Assembly (NCBI GenBank): GCA_023399455.1
Contig: JAEWPN010000048.1
Coordinates: forward strand, 1 to 16,861
Origin: Bacillota bacterium
Lineage (GTDB): Bacteria > Bacillota > Clostridia > Lachnospirales > Lachnospiraceae
Direction of reading: 5' to 3'
Length of the DNA: 16,861 bases
Made by a program: the position numbers and the translations under genes. This document shows, piece by piece, positions 12,726-16,861 of the stretch. The notes beneath the pieces are model-generated. The model saw nothing but the letters and a program-made list of their open reading frames with translations, was not told the DNA's origin and ran no database searches. Position 1 is the first letter of the stretch, and every line of letters starts with the position of its first letter.

Positions 12726-14480
12726 TCAAAGGTTTGACATGCTCCACCCGGCATTGTTTTCCAATATACTGATAAAGTCCTGATAGGTACCGGACTGCTT
12801 CACCAGCTCATTATGCGTGCCTTCCTGAATGATTCGTCCATCTGAAATAACCAGAATTTGATCAGCCTCCCTGATTGTGTTTAAGCGGTGCGCTATCACC
12901 ATAAGAGTTTTTCCTTTTACCAGCTCAGAAACAGCTTCCTGTATATAGCTTTCATTATCGGTATCAACACTTGCCGTCGCTTCATCCAGAATGACAATAG
13001 GTGCATCTTTCAAGATACAACGAGCTATGGAAATCCGTTGTTTTTCTCCGCCTGACAGAGTGGCGCCCCCTTCGCCAACCATAGTCTGAAATCCATCCGG
13101 CAAATCCATAATAAAGTCATAGCAGCGTGCTTTTTTTGCCGCATCATGTACTTCTTCCTCAGAAGCCTCCGGCTTTCCCATGTTAATATTATTATAAATA
13201 GTATCTTGGAACAAATAGACATTTTGAAAGACCATACTGATGTGATCCATCAGATTGGAAACAGACACCATCTTTATATCTTTCCCCCGGATTCTGATCG
13301 TGCCGGATTGAACATCCCAGAACCTTGCAATCAAACTTGCAATTGTTGTTTTTCCTCCGCCGGACGGGCCTGCCAAAGCAAGCATTGAATTTGTGGGCAG
13401 TTCAAAACTGATATCATGTAAAACCTCCTTGTCCTGATAAGCAAAGCTTACATGTTCAAAGCTGATTTCAGGAATAGAAGGAGAAACATCCGGAATAATT
13501 TCCTTTCCTGTGTCGACAAGTACCCTTTCATTCAGAACTTCTTCTATGCGATTCAAACAGCTATTCATAACTGTCAGGCGGGCTGATTCTCCATATAAGG
13601 ATTTAAGCGGCCCAAAGAGATCGAACACAAACAGGAGCATTCCAAGAAGATACGATACGGTAAGAGTCCCTCGACTCCACATCCATATGGATAAAGACAG
13701 CAAGATCACCGTACCCATACTATAAATTACGTTAAGGCCACTAATCCATGGTGTAATTCTCTTCTCAAATCCAATGGCGGTGTCTCTGGAAGCCCGAAAG
13801 TTATCCGTCAAGTCCTTTGACTTCTCACCAAGAAGATTATAGCTTTTTATTACACCTATTCCCTCCGTAAAAGATAAAACGGCATCCGTCAGCTTCTCAC
13901 TTTGCTCCTGCCTTTCTGATGCCTCTATCAAAGAATAGCGGTTCATTCTATTGCCGGCCAGAACAGCAAACAGACTGATGATAAGCGCAGCAGCCCCGAG
14001 CCATGGATTTAAAGTGAAAAGAAAAATAATCAGTACTGCCGCCGCGAGAATATAGCTCACTATATTGGAAATTGCGTCCATTGCGGTTTCTTCAATGTAA
14101 ACGATATCCATACTAAGCACAGAGCTTATTTTACCGATATTTCCTTCTGTGAAATAGCCCATAGGAAGTTTGCGCAGATACTCTCCCATCTGCATTCTTT
14201 TTTCAGTAAAGATCATGTATCCGGCAGCACTCTGCAGCCGGTTGCTCAGATACCGTACCGTCGCCTGCAAAGAGATAATTATCAATAGACTGATGCCTAC
14301 ATACAGGCAATGTATAGGCAGCAGAGTCTGCTTGTAGAAGCTATCCAGTACGAGAAAAGCAAACATAATAGGAAGCTTTGAAAGGATGGCTTCCAAGACG
14401 GCACATACACACGCGCCTTGTATACGCCTTTTGTATGGCCCTGCAAGATCTAAGATTCTGCGAAACAACCCTAAAATCAT
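12726..14480 (-). CDS. ABC half-transporter, exporter fold, subunit B
   Basis: 584 residues: an N-terminal membrane domain with about six helices (residues 15-300) fused to a nucleotide-binding domain. Walker A GPSGGGKT (371-378), Q-loop VFQN (417-420), signature LSGGE (475-479), Walker B VILDE (496-500), D-loop ATASVDTDNE and H-loop His531 are all present, so this site looks competent. Proteins of this layout work as dimers that move small molecules or lipids across the membrane. The partner is the preceding gene, whose stop overlaps this start as ATGA (14477-14480), with GGAGG 10 bases upstream; a heterodimer is therefore expected. The position after an ECF-type ATPase and before TetR resembles loci of siderophore-uptake exporter-fold transporters (YbtPQ/IrtAB type), but drug or peptide export cannot be excluded. 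Confidence 0.93.
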   Translation of the reverse strand: MILGLFRRILDLAGPYKRRIQGACVCAVLEAILSKLPIMFAFLVLDSFYKQTLLPIHCLYVGISLLIIISLQATVRYLSNRLQSAAGYMIFTEKRMQMGEYLRKLPMGYFTEGNIGKISSVLSMDIVYIEETAMDAISNIVSYILAAAVLIIFLFTLNPWLGAAALIISLFAVLAGNRMNRYSLIEASERQEQSEKLTDAVLSFTEGIGVIKSYNLLGEKSKDLTDNFRASRDTAIGFEKRITPWISGLNVIYSMGTVILLSLSIWMWSRGTLTVSYLLGMLLFVFDLFGPLKSLYGESARLTVMNSCLNRIEEVLNERVLVDTGKEIIPDVSPSIPEISFEHVSFAYQDKEVLHDISFELPTNSMLALAGPSGGGKTTIASLIARFWDVQSGTIRIRGKDIKMVSVSNLMDHISMVFQNVYLFQDTIYNNINMGKPEASEEEVHDAAKKARCYDFIMDLPDGFQTMVGEGGATLSGGEKQRISIARCILKDAPIVILDEATASVDTDNESYIQEAVSELVKGKTLMVIAHRLNTIREADQILVISDGRIIQEGTHNELVKQSGTYQDFISILENNAGWSMSNL

Positions 14481-16228
14481 ATTTTATTTTCCTCCTTTGT
14501 GTTCCCGACTTTCCACCGGGTGCTTCTGAGATTAGCGTTCCAAAGCTTTTGATATTCCTTACAGGATTCCAAAAGTTCTTCATGCTTACCTGACGCTGTC
14601 AATCTTCCATGCTCCATCACAAGAATCTGATCGGCATTCTTGATAGATGGCAGCTTATGTGCAATTACGAAAAGAGTCTTTCCTTTTACCAGCTCCGAAA
14701 TAGCTGCTTCCATCTTTTCTTCATTTTCCGGGTCTGTAAAAGCAGTTGCCTCATCCAGCACTATAATCGGTGCATTTTTCAGGATAGCCCTCGCCAGCGA
14801 AATCCGCTGCCGTTGTCCGCCGGATAATTGTTTTCCCCCATCTCCGGCCGATGTGTGGATACCATCAGAAAGCTTTTCGATAAATTCCATACACTGAGCC
14901 CTTCGGGCAGCTTCCATTACCTCTTTGTCTGTAGCGTCGGGATTCCCAATCCGTATGTTTTCTAAAATGGATGTATTGAACAAATACTGATCTTGTGCCA
15001 CGTAAGAAATCGACTCATTAAGCGCTCTCAGACTCATATCGCGGATGTTTTGTCCTCCAATGGAAATGGAACCCGTTTGTAAATCGTAATAATGCACCAA
15101 AAGCTTTGCCAGCGTACTTTTTCCGGAACCCGACTCACCCACAAGCGCAGTTTTACAGCCCTCCATAGCAAAAAAGCTGATGTCTTCCACCACACTTTTT
15201 TCGCCATAACCGAAGGTTACATTTTGATAGAACACCGAATAATCCGTTCCTGAAAATGCCTGCCCGTTTTGCTGTAACGGCTCTGACTGAAATATCTGTT
15301 CCAGTGCGGATATCTTGTAGTCCAGCTGCGGCAAAGCGGGAAGAAACCCAAGTGCCTTAAGCAATGGAATCCCAATACTCAGCGACAAACAAAGTATCAA
15401 TACCAAATCCGGCAGCAATGATACACCGCTCAATACAAGCCATGCACCGAGAGGAAGCGTGAGTATGATTGTACAAGGCAGCAGCGAGTGATAAATAGAC
15501 ATCCAAGGCCAGCAAGCCTTGTACCAGTCCAGGGTATAATTTCGATAGTTTGTTATATCCCTGCGAAAATGTTCATAGGACTCGTTGTCTTTATTGAATA
15601 CCTTTACAACTTCCATTCCGTTGACATACTCGATAATGGTATTATTCATGATCTGACTGGCTTGATAATAGGGTCCCATTCGTTTCGTGCCGGTTGCATA
15701 CATAATTTTCATTGCAAGAAGTCCCAACGGAAGAGAAGCGAGAGACAGCAATGCCAGACGCCAGTCTACACAAAACATGGTGATGTATACCACTGTAGGT
15801 ATGATCAAATTGGATATTCCTTCCGGAATGGTGTGCGCAAGGAGAATTTCAAGGCTTTCTATATCATCTACAAACATTTTTTTAATTGTACCGGTTCCCT
15901 TATCCTGAACAACTCCAAGCGGAAGGTTTTCCATTTGCTTTTGCAGAGAGGTTCTAAGTCTCATAAGAGTATGGTAAGCTGTCTGATGGGAAAGACTCAG
16001 CCCCCATCCATATAGCAGCGCTTGTAATACAAGGCAAATAAGAACCCCTGCTATCCGAAATGCCACATATGTTGCATTCATTGGCAGCGAATTCAACAAC
16101 AGGATAATAATCTGATATGTCAGCACAAACGGCAATACACCCATAAGTACACTCAAAATCATTACGGCGACGGAAGCGTACATTCCTTTTTTATATGGAC
16201 TTGCGTATTGTAATATCTTCTGAAACAT
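14477..16228 (-). CDS. ABC half-transporter, exporter fold, subunit A
   Basis: 583 residues: about six membrane helices (15-300) and a nucleotide-binding domain with Walker A GESGSGKS (364-371), Q-loop YVAQDQ (409-414), signature LSGGQ (468-472), Walker B IIVLDE (488-493) and His524. The D-loop region reads ATAFTDPENE instead of the common ATASVDT/LDT. This ATAF-x-DPENE form is what I associate with exporter-fold siderophore importers such as YbtPQ and IrtAB, so I favour uptake of a metal chelate or similar ligand over multidrug export; this rests on memory of the family. Start ATG 16228 has AGGAGG close upstream and lies 38 bases inside the end of the ECF-type ATPase gene. The C-terminus ends in a basic/acidic tail. 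Confidence 0.93.
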   Translation of the reverse strand: MFQKILQYASPYKKGMYASVAVMILSVLMGVLPFVLTYQIIILLLNSLPMNATYVAFRIAGVLICLVLQALLYGWGLSLSHQTAYHTLMRLRTSLQKQMENLPLGVVQDKGTGTIKKMFVDDIESLEILLAHTIPEGISNLIIPTVVYITMFCVDWRLALLSLASLPLGLLAMKIMYATGTKRMGPYYQASQIMNNTIIEYVNGMEVVKVFNKDNESYEHFRRDITNYRNYTLDWYKACWPWMSIYHSLLPCTIILTLPLGAWLVLSGVSLLPDLVLILCLSLSIGIPLLKALGFLPALPQLDYKISALEQIFQSEPLQQNGQAFSGTDYSVFYQNVTFGYGEKSVVEDISFFAMEGCKTALVGESGSGKSTLAKLLVHYYDLQTGSISIGGQNIRDMSLRALNESISYVAQDQYLFNTSILENIRIGNPDATDKEVMEAARRAQCMEFIEKLSDGIHTSAGDGGKQLSGGQRQRISLARAILKNAPIIVLDEATAFTDPENEEKMEAAISELVKGKTLFVIAHKLPSIKNADQILVMEHGRLTASGKHEELLESCKEYQKLWNANLRSTRWKVGNTKEENKI

Positions 16229-16861
16229 ATTTATCCTCCTTTATCCCAAATATTTTTTTAATCTGAGGCAGCACAGCTGGTGTCAGTACGAAGTCATCCA
16301 CTAATCTTCCGTTTTGCAAATATAGAATTCTTTGGCAGGTATCAAGCAGCAGTTCATAATCATGCGTGATAACAAAAACCACTGCCCCCCTCTCCGCCAT
16401 TTTCTGAATCAGCCCGCCGACTCTCATCATATTTTCTAAATCCAAACCGCTTGTGGGCTCATCAAATACAACAATCTTTAAATTGCGCATATACGCAGCA
16501 GCAATTACCACACGCTGTTTTTGGCCGCCCGAAAGCGAAGCCGGATGCCGTTCCCTGTATTCTTCCAAATCAAGCATAGCAAGAACTTCTTCAACTCTTG
16601 AGAGCGTCTCCGGATTTTTTTCCATTCCTAACGTTAATTCGTCTTCAACACTTTCGGAGAAAAGCTGATATTCGGAATCCTGCATAATAAAGTAAGATTG
16701 CCCGATCCGCTTCCTTGGTGACATTTTTTCAGAAGAAATGAGAATCTTTCCGTTTTGCTCCTTAATGAGTCCGCAAAGCAGCTGGGCAAGCGTACTTTTC
16801 CCTTCACCATTGTTACCGATAATGCCGATAATCTCACCTTTGTTACCTTCAAAACTGATGT
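16191..16861 (-). CDS. ECF-type (CbiO/EcfA-like) ABC ATPase, 5' end outside the window
   Basis: 222 C-terminal residues are visible; the frame is open to the right edge. It begins with the beta strands before Walker A (GNNGEGKST), followed by the energy-coupling-factor style Q-loop region IMQDSEYQLFSESVEDELTLG, signature LSGGQKQR, Walker B VVFDEPTSGLD and H-loop ITHDYE. The EcfA/CbiO resemblance lies in the Q-loop stretch and in the domain end. Energy-coupling ATPases work with an EcfT transmembrane subunit and a substrate-binding S protein, which would lie beyond 16861. The visible domain could be the second half of a fused double ATPase; the window cannot show that. Its last 37 bases plus stop overlap the start of the next ABC gene, whose ribosome binding site is inside it. 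Confidence 0.9.
   Translation of the reverse strand, partial: ISFEGNKGEIIGIIGNNGEGKSTLAQLLCGLIKEQNGKILISSEKMSPRKRIGQSYFIMQDSEYQLFSESVEDELTLGMEKNPETLSRVEEVLAMLDLEEYRERHPASLSGGQKQRVVIAAAYMRNLKIVVFDEPTSGLDLENMMRVGGLIQKMAERGAVVFVITHDYELLLDTCQRILYLQNGRLVDDFVLTPAVLPQIKKIFGIKEDKYVSEDITIRKSI

Noticed and set aside
14341..14583. Reading frames around the junction of the two ABC genes
   Set aside because: Out-of-frame shadows of the transporter genes, whose ATGA overlap and motifs are unambiguous.
16634..16852. 72-residue minus-strand frame near the right edge
   Set aside because: The adjacent frame carries the Walker A motif in continuity with the ECF ATPase; this one is its shadow.

Overview
The window looks like chromosomal DNA of a low-GC Gram-positive, most likely a Clostridia/Lachnospiraceae-type bacterium. 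The grounds are strong AGGAGG-type ribosome binding sites, sigma-A promoters, a DUF5711-type protein next to a CvpA-type protein, a pfkA-dnaX-ybaB-recR run, and a two-subunit exporter-fold ABC transporter beside an ECF-type ATPase. Apart from one tRNA-Ser, every gene I can support lies on the minus strand, so transcription runs from right to left.

Layout from right to left (the direction of transcription). 16861-11732: the 3' part of an ECF-type ATPase gene cut by the window edge, two ABC half-transporters, a TetR-type regulator with its own promoter and palindromic operator candidate, and a small two-helix membrane protein. 11699-11495: tRNA-Ser(CGA) on the plus strand with its own promoter and a terminator usable from both sides. 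11426-6624: a housekeeping run driven by a near-consensus promoter: 6-phosphofructokinase, DNA polymerase III gamma/tau (dnaX), YbaB/EbfC nucleoid protein, recR and aldose 1-epimerase. 6616-2960: a more AT-rich block that looks accessory: a long inverted repeat, a type A chloramphenicol acetyltransferase homologue, an alpha-toroid (terpenoid-cyclase-like) protein, a BAAT-type alpha/beta hydrolase, and a small XRE regulator translationally coupled to a four-helix membrane protein. 2861-352: a conserved-looking hypothetical membrane-anchored protein, a DUF5711-type protein and a CvpA-type membrane protein. 262-1: a strong promoter and structured leader that look like the start of an rRNA operon whose 16S gene would lie just beyond position 1.

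Functionally, the right part is a transport module (ABC pair plus ECF ATPase) probably autoregulated through TetR. The middle is replication/repair and glycolysis. The accessory block is dominated by small-molecule-modifying enzymes. No gene-free stretch exceeds 300 bases except 1-351, which is filled by the putative rRNA leader, its promoter and an AT-rich upstream element. I see no CRISPR array, no transposase and no phage genes.
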